Assembly (NCBI GenBank): GCA_027485405.1 | Contig: JAIXRB010000105.1 | Coordinates: 1 to 49,953 of the forward strand | Direction of reading: 5' to 3' | Length of the DNA: 49,953 bases | Origin: Leptospiraceae bacterium | GTDB taxonomy: Bacteria; Spirochaetota; Leptospiria; Leptospirales; Leptospiraceae | Shown here: positions 17,601 to 24,684 of the stretch, one piece after another | How positions within the stretch are numbered: the first letter of the stretch is position 1 | Layout of the letters: each line of letters begins with the position of its first letter | The notes under the pieces: model-generated | Database searches by the model: none | Told to the model about the DNA's origin: nothing | Seen by the model: the letters and a program-made list of their open reading frames with translations, nothing else | Position numbers and translations under genes: made by a program

Positions 17601-20547
17601 CAACCATACGATTGTAAGAGTCAACAAATCTACTGGCGTTGCAAGCATATTAGCTGGATCGAGTGGTATGGCAGCTTTTCGCGATGATACTGCTAATAAC
17701 GCTCTGTTTAATGTTCCAATAGGTATAGCGACAGATGGTATTTATGTTTACGTGTCTGATTCTAATAACAATAGACTAAGAAAAATTGAGATTTCTACCC
17801 AGAAAGTAATGACTTTGGCGGGTATGGATGCTGGAAATAGCGTTGGCACGGGAACCACTGCCAGATTCTCAAACCCTAGATTCTTGTTATTCAACGGGAC
17901 TACACTTGCCTTGAGCTTAGGGAATCAGATCCGAAACATAACAACGGGAGCATCTGACGAAGTTCGAGCTCATTTCCCATCGAATGGGGTATATACGAAT
18001 CTGAATCCTTCTGGTTCTGCCGCTACCGTGACGGGTAGTCCTACCTTTTTAACAGGTCGCTATGCAGAAACGGAAGGTGCTTTGCAATTCAATACAGGAT
18101 CTAGTCTAACAACAACAGCACTTATAGGAGCGACAAACAGCACCATTGCGGCATGGGTCTTTTGGGATGGAACTCTCACTGGCTCGGCCCAGATCATTTT
18201 TCACAATGGTTTGACAAATCTCAATGGGTCCGGACTTTTCATCGATAACGCTACCGGTCGATTGTTTGTTCTCCAAGGTGGAGGTTCTAACTTAGATGCA
18301 GGGATTCGATTGCCGGGTGGTACTTGGGTGCACCTAGCTCTAGTAAAGCAAACCAACCTATACACTGTGTATGCCAATGGAAAACCTGTTTTTCAAGCTA
18401 CTTTTTCAGAAACCTCGCCTACGACTGAGTTTCGCATCGGGAACGGTGTTTCACTCAGTGGATACTTTGCAGGTCGAATCGCAGATGTACGGATAATAAC
18501 CCGAGCCTGGGACATGGGTGAGTTGCACCATGTCGCAAAGCAGGCTAATTCTGCTTTAGTGGGAGCTGGCTTTAGCACCCACCCCGACGAACTAGTTATG
18601 CACTATCGGTTTAACAATAGCACAGCCGCAGAAGGTGCATTGGGCGGCACAGGAACTGGCAACGCCATAACTCCCACCCCTGATGCAGGCAGACAAGTAA
18701 ACTCAGCTTATCGTTTCGATGGAACAACGTCTACATTCACAGCCTCTCCGGATGGGTTGCCCTTGGGAAACACTCGCCGAAGTGTTTGTCTAAAGGTATT
18801 TCCTTCTCGGTATCCCGATCCCGGTACCACCTTTCCTTTGTTTCAATACGGCAACACCTCGGTAGGAGGCTTAGGATTTAGTCTGCGCATGGGGAATCTC
18901 GGAGGAATCCAACAATTACTACTGGGAGGGGTTGCTAGCGCGGATGCTTCGGCAAACTTTGCATTGCCACTTCACCGGTGGTCTACGGTTTGTGGGGTTT
19001 TTAATTTTTCCACCGTGCAGATTTTTGTCAATGGGGTCTCGCTAATGTCTCCAACTTCTGTAGCAGGAATGAATACCGCGGCAGGAAATGTGAGAATTGG
19101 GCACGATGGAACCACTAATTTTTTCCAAGGCAAACTGGATGAAGTTATGGTCTATGCCAAAGCACTTTCTGCCTTTGAGGTAAGACTACTTTCTTCACAA
19201 ATTCCAGTGGGACTTGTCGCCTATTACGACTTTAACGGAGACAATAACGATGTAAGTGGATTTAGCAACAATGCTGACAATGGAACCACTGCTTATGTTT
19301 CCAATCGCGATGGGCAATTTCCAGGTGCTCTCTCCTTCAATGGTTCACAGGGGCTTTTGGTGGATAGTATGGAAATCCTCCCTCGGGCAAACCAGCCTAG
19401 GACTATGTGTTCTTGGATCAATGTGACAAACTATAGCTCGTTAAGGACCATTGCCAGTTATGGAAATGTTTCGGCTTCTAATTTAACGCATCTATTGGTA
19501 GAGGCTTCCTATGCGAATTTTGCTGGTTTTGCCTCCGACGTAATTGGGTTTCACTATAATGTTTTAAATCGGTGGGTTCATTTGTGTGGCTCTTATGATG
19601 GAGCAACCATCCGGATTTATATCCATGGTGCGTTGCATGGATCCAATTCCGCTAGTTGGAATACTACGATTGGAAATTTTAGAATTGGGCGCAGGGTAGA
19701 CGGAACACTACCGTTCGTTGGATCTTTGGACGACCTTATGATTTGGAACCGAGCTCTCTCGGACGATGAAATCAAAAGCTTGGCAGGCAATCATCCTACA
19801 CATGTCGCTTCCTGGAATTCCACTGTGGCTTCTAGCAATTTAAAGCTACACTATGTGGCTGAGAGTTTAAGTAACCTTTCCAATGGTTCGTCGGTAACAT
19901 CTTGGCCTGACCATTCAGGCAATGGATTTGACCTTAACAATACTTCCGCCGCACCTTCCTTCCAAACCAATGGAAACAACGGAAGACCAGGGGTCCAATT
20001 TAGCAGTGCAGGCTCACAATTTATACGAACCACAGTTACGGCGACTATCGGTACAAGTGATTCGACTACTTTCTTTGTCTTCAAACGAAATAGTTTAACG
20101 AATGGAGTGCTTATGGAGGCAGAAAGCACGAATGGATTGGGATTCACCCTCAATAATAACAGACTCGTTTTCGGAGCCGTTCATCCGACCTTGGGAATTG
20201 AATTGGGAGGAACAGGGCGAATTGTGCAATCGACTGCCGTGTTCAATTCTACAACTGATTCCTGGGTCACCCAAATCCGTCATTCTGTGAGTACAAGTGC
20301 TTCGATACTGAGATTGGGTGAGGATATAACGGGAACGACTACCCCTTCTATAACAAATGCAGGTGGTGTCCTAGGCTTGGGACGAGGGATTGCCAACGGA
20401 GGTACTCTGACCTACTTTGATGGAGTGCTTAGTGAAGTGATACGATTTAACAACAACTTGGTTCCAGCCGAAAACATAATTATCAGCTGTTACTTGTCGT
20501 CCCGGTATGGATTGATAGGCACTATTCCTTTGGTAACCTGCGATTGA
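14632..20547 (+). CDS. Giant modular surface lipoprotein: repeat modules, NHL-like propeller, LamG-like domains
   Basis: 1971 residues. The lipobox FFGGC places lipidated Cys at 24. Six modules of 80-100 residues (about 48-130, 135-220, 221-312, 313-410, 598-682, 684-769) each carry a G-T-[IV]-x-G-L start, a Gly/Ser-x-x-Tyr middle and two Cys near the end. Two chitobiase/FN3-associated-like units lie at about 411-595. An NHL-repeat propeller covers about 797-1110 (PMDITYDGSSYYVVDSQNHAIRRI and relatives, interleaved with VTTVAG units). Three LamG/concanavalin-like domains follow (about 1112-1306, 1323-1520, 1527-1720), with a related fourth region at 1723-1971. The layout suggests an adhesin or glycan-binding surface protein, with no enzyme motif seen. 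TAGGGG upstream is a good SD. Gly/Ser/Thr-rich composition differs sharply from neighbouring genes. Confidence 0.9.
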   Translation: MRGEVFFKKSAILLWVGILFFGGCSLPSLVRSPLETFSTFRFFQTATTDYAIRFNVTGLASTGLAIRNGSDLVRPTNDGTYTFATRVVSGTSYNVSIETQPSNPTQACRLRGESGTVTRGDVSNIEVLCDPALASDTVSGTITGLAGSGLTLSNTTPTGTQNITINSTSFSFSSQAIGTSYSISIVSQPTNPSQTCTLGTGATGTMATGGVRLTLTCTTDSFPVRVRVVGIQGLLAPAGQLNLMLNGSTTLAFQQDGTQTFTEQIASGSTYTVVTTNSPGGTSGIISTGKCTIPSNTGVVGASAVTVLVNCSNGFTVQGTITNPGGSASSIIGSGLQVEIVHNGSGSFFPTERVSLAPGSTQLVFSNPIPAGSGYEIQVVTHPSSPTQTCSIPTGSMGTISGEVTNVQMDCFLPVPGFSIAGGTVNNDPSFSLTNLVSGFSEFRYTTGNGTQPNPTCSTGTAITTGNLTVSGNNVSTIFVIQCPVSSTWTVSEQSSIIFALQVATPVMNPTSGSLLDAGTQIFSTTTTTGPTYLCYTVGTTTPTDPVCGLTYNTCTTGTLGNYTYPGSGTRIVKNRYCKENYTQSSVSSGTYNPNVYNVGGTISGLTTPFGSGSFVLRLNGGNDLTIAANGSFTFGTSLASGESYAVTVHTSPTSPWQTCNVTNGSGTISSSSITNVSISCTINQYTMTGTVTSATALPTGLSVTNGTQTLSISPGGTSTPVNFSTPINSGTVLNFQVVAEPPGWACSASNETTVTLAGANLTNVNFLCVSGYRAGNGIVSRKLAPMSYHYYRANVEAFAGTGASGFVNSSAFLSTFAEPMDITYDGSSYYVVDSQNHAIRRINASNTVTTVAGSGSSGNDSGTTGDRFNLPRGIATNGTFLFVSEQSGHRIKRVRLSDGNTETIAGDNSTLNPTATSVDDTNPLNARFNTPSGLALDGTVLYIAERGANSIRRMNLTTGAVTTLVTGGSISSPEGITHFGDFVYVANSGNHTIVRVNKSTGVASILAGSSGMAAFRDDTANNALFNVPIGIATDGIYVYVSDSNNNRLRKIEISTQKVMTLAGMDAGNSVGTGTTARFSNPRFLLFNGTTLALSLGNQIRNITTGASDEVRAHFPSNGVYTNLNPSGSAATVTGSPTFLTGRYAETEGALQFNTGSSLTTTALIGATNSTIAAWVFWDGTLTGSAQIIFHNGLTNLNGSGLFIDNATGRLFVLQGGGSNLDAGIRLPGGTWVHLALVKQTNLYTVYANGKPVFQATFSETSPTTEFRIGNGVSLSGYFAGRIADVRIITRAWDMGELHHVAKQANSALVGAGFSTHPDELVMHYRFNNSTAAEGALGGTGTGNAITPTPDAGRQVNSAYRFDGTTSTFTASPDGLPLGNTRRSVCLKVFPSRYPDPGTTFPLFQYGNTSVGGLGFSLRMGNLGGIQQLLLGGVASADASANFALPLHRWSTVCGVFNFSTVQIFVNGVSLMSPTSVAGMNTAAGNVRIGHDGTTNFFQGKLDEVMVYAKALSAFEVRLLSSQIPVGLVAYYDFNGDNNDVSGFSNNADNGTTAYVSNRDGQFPGALSFNGSQGLLVDSMEILPRANQPRTMCSWINVTNYSSLRTIASYGNVSASNLTHLLVEASYANFAGFASDVIGFHYNVLNRWVHLCGSYDGATIRIYIHGALHGSNSASWNTTIGNFRIGRRVDGTLPFVGSLDDLMIWNRALSDDEIKSLAGNHPTHVASWNSTVASSNLKLHYVAESLSNLSNGSSVTSWPDHSGNGFDLNNTSAAPSFQTNGNNGRPGVQFSSAGSQFIRTTVTATIGTSDSTTFFVFKRNSLTNGVLMEAESTNGLGFTLNNNRLVFGAVHPTLGIELGGTGRIVQSTAVFNSTTDSWVTQIRHSVSTSASILRLGEDITGTTTPSITNAGGVLGLGRGIANGGTLTYFDGVLSEVIRFNNNLVPAENIIISCYLSSRYGLIGTIPLVTCD

Positions 20548-20698
20548 GTCATTGATCTATCATTTTCCTAAGTTTTGCTTTCGAAGTTCTTTTTAGCGGC
20601 ATTCTTGTAAAAAAATACACTACAAATGGGACTATTTGTCCTGAAAAGTCCTTGACTGTGCTGAGAAAGAAATCAGACCTGAACTTAGGAGAATTTCT

Positions 20699-21001
20699 AT
20701 GAAAAAATTTTTACTATTCTTAGCCGTTGTATCGGCTTCCAGCTTAATGGCTCTTTCCGAATTGGAAAACCTAATGATCAAAGAGGCTTCGACACCAGAA
20801 GGAAAATCAGCCGCTAAGACCTATTTACTCAATGTAGCCAAGGAAAAAGAAGCGGCGGCAAAGCACCACGAAGACCGTGCTGGAAACTCGGCAGGAAAGG
20901 CGGCATCGGAAGTCGCATTCAAGAAAAGCAGTTTACAAATCGCAAAAGATCTAAAAGCGGAAGCGGTCGAATACAAGAAAGCCGCAGAAGGGATTAAATA
21001 A
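20699..21001 (+). CDS. Small exported Ala/Lys/Glu-rich helical protein
   Basis: 100 residues with a clear signal peptide (cleavage expected near SLMA-LSE). The mature part of about 80 residues has only helix-forming residues, with alternating Lys, Glu and Ala, suggesting a single long amphipathic helix or coiled coil in the periplasm. I recognise no family. The SD is strong (AGGAG, seven bases before ATG) and a factor-independent terminator follows, so this is a stand-alone gene that could be well expressed. A lipoprotein is unlikely because no Cys is present. Confidence 0.85.
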   Translation: MKKFLLFLAVVSASSLMALSELENLMIKEASTPEGKSAAKTYLLNVAKEKEAAAKHHEDRAGNSAGKAASEVAFKKSSLQIAKDLKAEAVEYKKAAEGIK

Positions 21002-21025
21002 GCGCAGTTTTCTTTTCTTTCCGAT

Positions 21026-21071
21026 CTCGATGATCATTCAAACGCAAAGTTTCGATCATCGAGAAATTTTT
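21026..21071 (+). terminator. Rho-independent terminator after the small exported protein
   Basis: The perfect 10-bp arms CTCGATGATC (21026-21035) and GATCATCGAG (21054-21063) close a loop that can pair further through AAAC/GTTT. A short A-run and five T follow. Confidence 0.8.
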
Positions 21072-21120
21072 GTCGCTCCTAAACTGAACGACTTTCACAA
21101 TGGTATATCTCTTGCGACCC

Positions 21121-21453
21121 ATGCGAACTCTTATCTCCTTACTGCTAGCTGTTTCCACTTTTGCCAGTCTTTTGCAAGAGGTAGAGGAGGATTTTCGAAG
21201 TATTTTGCCAAGCAATGGCAATCTGACTGTTTCTGCAACCCAGTTATCTGACCAAGAACTTGTTCCTGAAGAAGTATTTTTCCTTTTTTCTCTGCGCCGT
21301 TACGATTTTCTAGACTTAGTTTTCCCTTTGGCTCCGCTTTTAAGTCGTAGTCCAAGCGTACATTTTGTCCGGTTTCTTGCCAATGAATCAGAAGCATTCT
21401 ACTTTCGACTTGGTTTTTCTTTCCTCGACCTTCCTCCTCCTAACTTTTCTTAA
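21121..21453 (+). CDS. Small putative exported protein upstream of the czc operon
   Basis: About 110 residues from ATG at 21121 (an in-frame ATG at 21100 would place the signal peptide less well). The N-terminus MRTLISLLLAVSTFASLLQ looks like a signal peptide. The rest is acidic then aromatic/hydrophobic, with no Cys and no family I recognise. Codon use resembles neighbouring genes, but there is no good SD. It ends 62 bases before the czcC-like gene. Small periplasmic proteins precede czcCBA in some bacteria (for example CzcI), so a link to metal efflux is possible but unproven. Without this ORF, 21072-21515 would be an empty gap of more than 400 bases. Confidence 0.5.
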   Translation: MRTLISLLLAVSTFASLLQEVEEDFRSILPSNGNLTVSATQLSDQELVPEEVFFLFSLRRYDFLDLVFPLAPLLSRSPSVHFVRFLANESEAFYFRLGFSFLDLPPPNFS

Positions 21454-21515
21454 AACCCGTTAGATCTTTCGTTCCTTAGCGAATCAATCTCTAGTGAAGC
21501 ACACAAGGAGGAATT

Positions 21516-22838
21516 GTGCCCCTTTATAGAACTGTCTGTTTATCATTTCTAATGATGCTCTTTTTTGGGTGGGCTAGGGGAGGATTGCACGCCACTGACT
21601 TATCCACACCTAATGTGGTAGCTTTGTCTTTGGAGAAAGCGGAAGAATTATTTTGGAAGAACAATCTATCGCTATTGGCAATGAGATTCCAAGTGGATGC
21701 AAAGAAAGCTGGAGTTTTGCAAGCAGGTTTGTATGCGAACCCAAACATTGGCCTTGACCAAAGCATCTATGCAGAACCAACCCAAAGATGGTTTGATTTT
21801 TCTCGAGCCGGTCAAACTTCATTTCAATTGCAACAAGTATTCCTTCTCGGAGGAAAAATTGACAAGAGAGTTAAAGTTGCAGAAGCCAATGCAAAAATAA
21901 GTGAACAGGAGTTCTACGATGTCGCTCGCGCACTGTTAACAAACATGCGTCGAAGTTTTTACTCCATTTTCTATCTTAGGCAGGCGCTCCTGTTTTACGA
22001 TGCGAGCATCATTGCTTTGGAAAAAACTGTAAACTCTTCAGAATTAGCTTACAAACGAAGAGCTATTCTAAAGGCAGAATACCTTCGAGTCAAAGCATTG
22101 CTTTTTTTCTTAAAGAAAGAAAGACAAGAATTAGTCGGTAGAATTCTAGAAAAAGAGGCAGATCTCAAAGTGCTATTAAACACAGAGAAGTTTTCCTCAG
22201 CTGAAGTAACCTTTGACCTAGAAATGCCAGAAAGTCGCATGGAAGAACTTACTCCAGGAGACTTAAAAATTGACGAACTTTTATCAATTGCGCGAGATAT
22301 GCGACCTGATTTGCGCATTGCTTTACAAGCACTAAAATACGAAGAAGCCAATCTAGAATTACAGCATGCCAATGCGATTCCTGATGTTTCTTTAGGACCT
22401 TCATACAACCGAGCTGGAACTGCGTTTCAAAACTATTGGGGTATGTCCGTCCAACTAACGGTTCCTATCTTTGATAGAAACCAAGGAAACATACTTGCCT
22501 CTGAAAAAGCAATACAGTCACGAAAGCAAGAGTTGAAAAACAAAATTCTGGAAGTAGAAAACGAAGTGGTAGTGGCATTTGAGAAAGCTCGATTAAAGGA
22601 CGAACTTTTTAAAAAATTCACAAACTCTTATATTCAAGAATATGCAAACTTATCAGAGGATATGATTTTGAGTTATGAAAAGAGATATATAACCATTTTA
22701 GAGTTTGCGGATTTTTTTGAAACCTATAGATCCAGCGTTGTCGAAATGTTGAGATTGCAAACTGATCGGATGGATGCCATAGAAAATGTTAACTTTGCTG
22801 TTGGGCAAGGTGTTTTAATTCCAAGGAAAAATCAATAA
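21516..22838 (+). CDS. czcC: TolC-family outer membrane efflux protein (CzcC-like)
   Basis: 440 residues starting at GTG, chosen because a perfect AAGGAGG lies five bases before it. The signal peptide is residues 1-27. The mature protein consists of two OEP (PF02321) repeats of long helices: GVLQAGLYANPNIGLDQSIY in the first, and EEANLELQHANAIPDVSLGPSYN with VQLTVPIFDRNQGNI in the second. The latter is the hallmark of CzcC/CusC-type proteins. It should form the trimeric outer-membrane channel of the RND pump encoded downstream. It is the first gene of czcC-czcB-(unknown)-czcA. The symbol denotes family, not proven metal specificity. Confidence 0.9.
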   Translation: MPLYRTVCLSFLMMLFFGWARGGLHATDLSTPNVVALSLEKAEELFWKNNLSLLAMRFQVDAKKAGVLQAGLYANPNIGLDQSIYAEPTQRWFDFSRAGQTSFQLQQVFLLGGKIDKRVKVAEANAKISEQEFYDVARALLTNMRRSFYSIFYLRQALLFYDASIIALEKTVNSSELAYKRRAILKAEYLRVKALLFFLKKERQELVGRILEKEADLKVLLNTEKFSSAEVTFDLEMPESRMEELTPGDLKIDELLSIARDMRPDLRIALQALKYEEANLELQHANAIPDVSLGPSYNRAGTAFQNYWGMSVQLTVPIFDRNQGNILASEKAIQSRKQELKNKILEVENEVVVAFEKARLKDELFKKFTNSYIQEYANLSEDMILSYEKRYITILEFADFFETYRSSVVEMLRLQTDRMDAIENVNFAVGQGVLIPRKNQ

Positions 22839-22853
22839 AGGATTGAATGTGTT

Positions 22854-23894
22854 ATGTTAGATAAAATGAAAAACCTCAAAGATAAACTACCTTCTCAAGT
22901 AACAGAAAGCTCTCTTTTAGTAAAAGTCTTGGTACTGTCTGCTTTTTCTCTATTAATCATTGCCTCAGTGATCTATGCTTTTTCTGGAGAAGATAAAAAG
23001 AAAATCGTTCAGCCCAAAAAAGCGATCGTCCATGATAAAGGTCTAAGAATCGAGTTTTTTGCAGATAGCCCAGGTCTCGAACTTGTGCGGTCAATGGTAG
23101 TTGGTGAAGAAGGAGATTTCGTAAACATCGAAGCTCCTGCCCGATTGGTTGCTTCTACAAATCCTTCGGTGAGCTCTGGGATGAAAGTAGTTTTGTTTGA
23201 GTCGGCAGAACTCAATGAAACTTATGTAGGTTATGTGCATGCTAAGAACCAATTACTGCGTTCTCGAAAGAATTATTCTCGAATCCAAGATATGTTTAAG
23301 CATCGAGTAGCTACTGAAAAGGATATGGTAGATGCTGAGACCAACTTATCGAACGATACCGCAGAACTTGCGGAATTTGAAGGAAAGCTTCGTGCTGTCG
23401 GTTTAAATCCTGATGAAATAGAAAAGGCAAAAAATCAGACTGCATGGATTATTTCAGACATTCCAGAATCCCAGCTTCAAAAACTGAAAAAAGGTAAAAA
23501 AGTAAGATTAGAATTTTCATCTTTTCCTGAAGAAGATTTCATAGGAGTCGCGGAAGCACTAGGCGACAATATCGATCCAATCACTCGTACAGTTAAAGTT
23601 AGGATTGAGATTATCAATCGAGATTATAAACTCAAACCAGGTATGTTTGCCAGTGTAAAATTTGCTGATGAAGGAAGGAGCGATGATGTTGTCGTTCCAT
23701 TTAATAGCATAGTTACTGTTGAAAGCAAAAATTATGTTTTTGTAGAACGATCACCTAGCAATTTTTATAGAACTGAAGTTGTCCTTGGAATTTCAAACAA
23801 AGACTTTGTTTCAGTTTTGGAAGGACTGAAGCCAGGAGATAGAGTAGTTACGCAAGGCACTATTTTATTAAAAGGCTTGAGTTTTGGATTTTAA
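22854..23894 (+). CDS. czcB: RND efflux periplasmic adaptor (CzcB-like)
   Basis: 346 residues. The N-terminal membrane anchor is about 24-46. The adaptor regions run in order: a barrel-sandwich start (GDFVNIEAPARLV), an alpha-hairpin (about 120-180, RSRKNYSRIQDMFKHRVATEKDMVDAE), then a beta-barrel and membrane-proximal part with DNIDPITRTVKVRIEI, KLKPGMFASVKF and a final LKPGDRVVTQGTILLKG. It is shorter than many CzcB proteins (about 400-520 residues) and has no N-terminal His-rich metal-binding extension. It bridges the inner-membrane pump and the outer-membrane channel. AAAGGA lies about 11 bases upstream of ATG. Confidence 0.9.
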   Translation: MLDKMKNLKDKLPSQVTESSLLVKVLVLSAFSLLIIASVIYAFSGEDKKKIVQPKKAIVHDKGLRIEFFADSPGLELVRSMVVGEEGDFVNIEAPARLVASTNPSVSSGMKVVLFESAELNETYVGYVHAKNQLLRSRKNYSRIQDMFKHRVATEKDMVDAETNLSNDTAELAEFEGKLRAVGLNPDEIEKAKNQTAWIISDIPESQLQKLKKGKKVRLEFSSFPEEDFIGVAEALGDNIDPITRTVKVRIEIINRDYKLKPGMFASVKFADEGRSDDVVVPFNSIVTVESKNYVFVERSPSNFYRTEVVLGISNKDFVSVLEGLKPGDRVVTQGTILLKGLSFGF

Positions 23895-23898
23895 CTTT

Positions 23899-24684
23899 AT
23901 GAGGCTGATTTACCCAATTCTTCCATTAGTTTTTACTTTGGTTCTAACAAGTCCAAAAAACTTGTTTGCTCAAGCGCAAAAACAATCCTCGGATGAGACA
24001 AAGCCCTATATAAAATCTGATAACCAACCAGAGCCTCAATTCAAACCAGAGCAAAATAGAGTAAAGAATTCTACAGAAACTCAGGATTGGGATGCCAACC
24101 TAAAACCCAAAAAACTTCCGAAGTCCACTAATTTTTTTGTTTATGGAGCTTCGATTGGTTCTCCCGCTGGAGCTAATCTAATGCTAGGTTACTACTTCAA
24201 TGATTTTGTTTTTCGCGGATCAGGAATGAGGTGGGACTCTGAATGGTGGGGCGGACAAGCAGACCTCGGGTATTCTTTTTTTAAAACACCCATGATAACT
24301 CATAGTATTTCTCTTGTTTTGGGGACTTTTGGTGCTAACCCATATGCTCCCCAAGGCGGAGGTGGGGGTCGTGGCGGGCAGAGATATTACCCCTCAGGCT
24401 TGGACGTACCCGGATATGATAGAAACCCGATCAGCTTTGAAGACGCACTCATTCGATCTTATGTCAGTTCGATTGACAGTGATTTGAATCTCTTGCTTAC
24501 TTATGAATCTCGACCAAATCAAACCGTCTATCTAACTCAAAGGTATTTTGGACTTACGTACGATGTTTTAGTTGGGAATTTCTTCCTACAGTTTGGCGGG
24601 GGAGCTGGACAAGGAGACTTTAAAAACCCAGTACTGCTTTTGCAAATGGGATATCTTTTTGATACCCGGGAAAACAAAGAATGA
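23899..24684 (+). CDS. Exported beta-rich protein of unknown function inside the czc operon
   Basis: 261 residues from ATG at 23899, four bases after the czcB stop (a TTG at 23884 lies inside czcB and is less likely). A signal peptide (about 1-25, ending NLFAQA) precedes a Gln/Lys/Pro-rich linker (26-80). A Gly/aromatic-rich region follows with alternating strands such as FFVYGASIGSPAGANLMLGYYF and YDVLVGNFFLQFGGGAGQG, and an internal Gly-rich loop with GGGGGRGGQR. It looks like a small outer-membrane barrel or a periplasmic beta protein. It overlaps czcA by four bases (ATGA), so it is translated together with the pump. I know no standard czc component like this. Confidence 0.85.
   Translation: MRLIYPILPLVFTLVLTSPKNLFAQAQKQSSDETKPYIKSDNQPEPQFKPEQNRVKNSTETQDWDANLKPKKLPKSTNFFVYGASIGSPAGANLMLGYYFNDFVFRGSGMRWDSEWWGGQADLGYSFFKTPMITHSISLVLGTFGANPYAPQGGGGGRGGQRYYPSGLDVPGYDRNPISFEDALIRSYVSSIDSDLNLLLTYESRPNQTVYLTQRYFGLTYDVLVGNFFLQFGGGAGQGDFKNPVLLLQMGYLFDTRENKE

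Noticed and set aside
20994..21397. Minus-strand ORFs of 75 and 88 residues near the small exported protein
   Set aside because: One covers the terminator hairpin. The plus-strand ORF at 21121 has a signal peptide and better composition.
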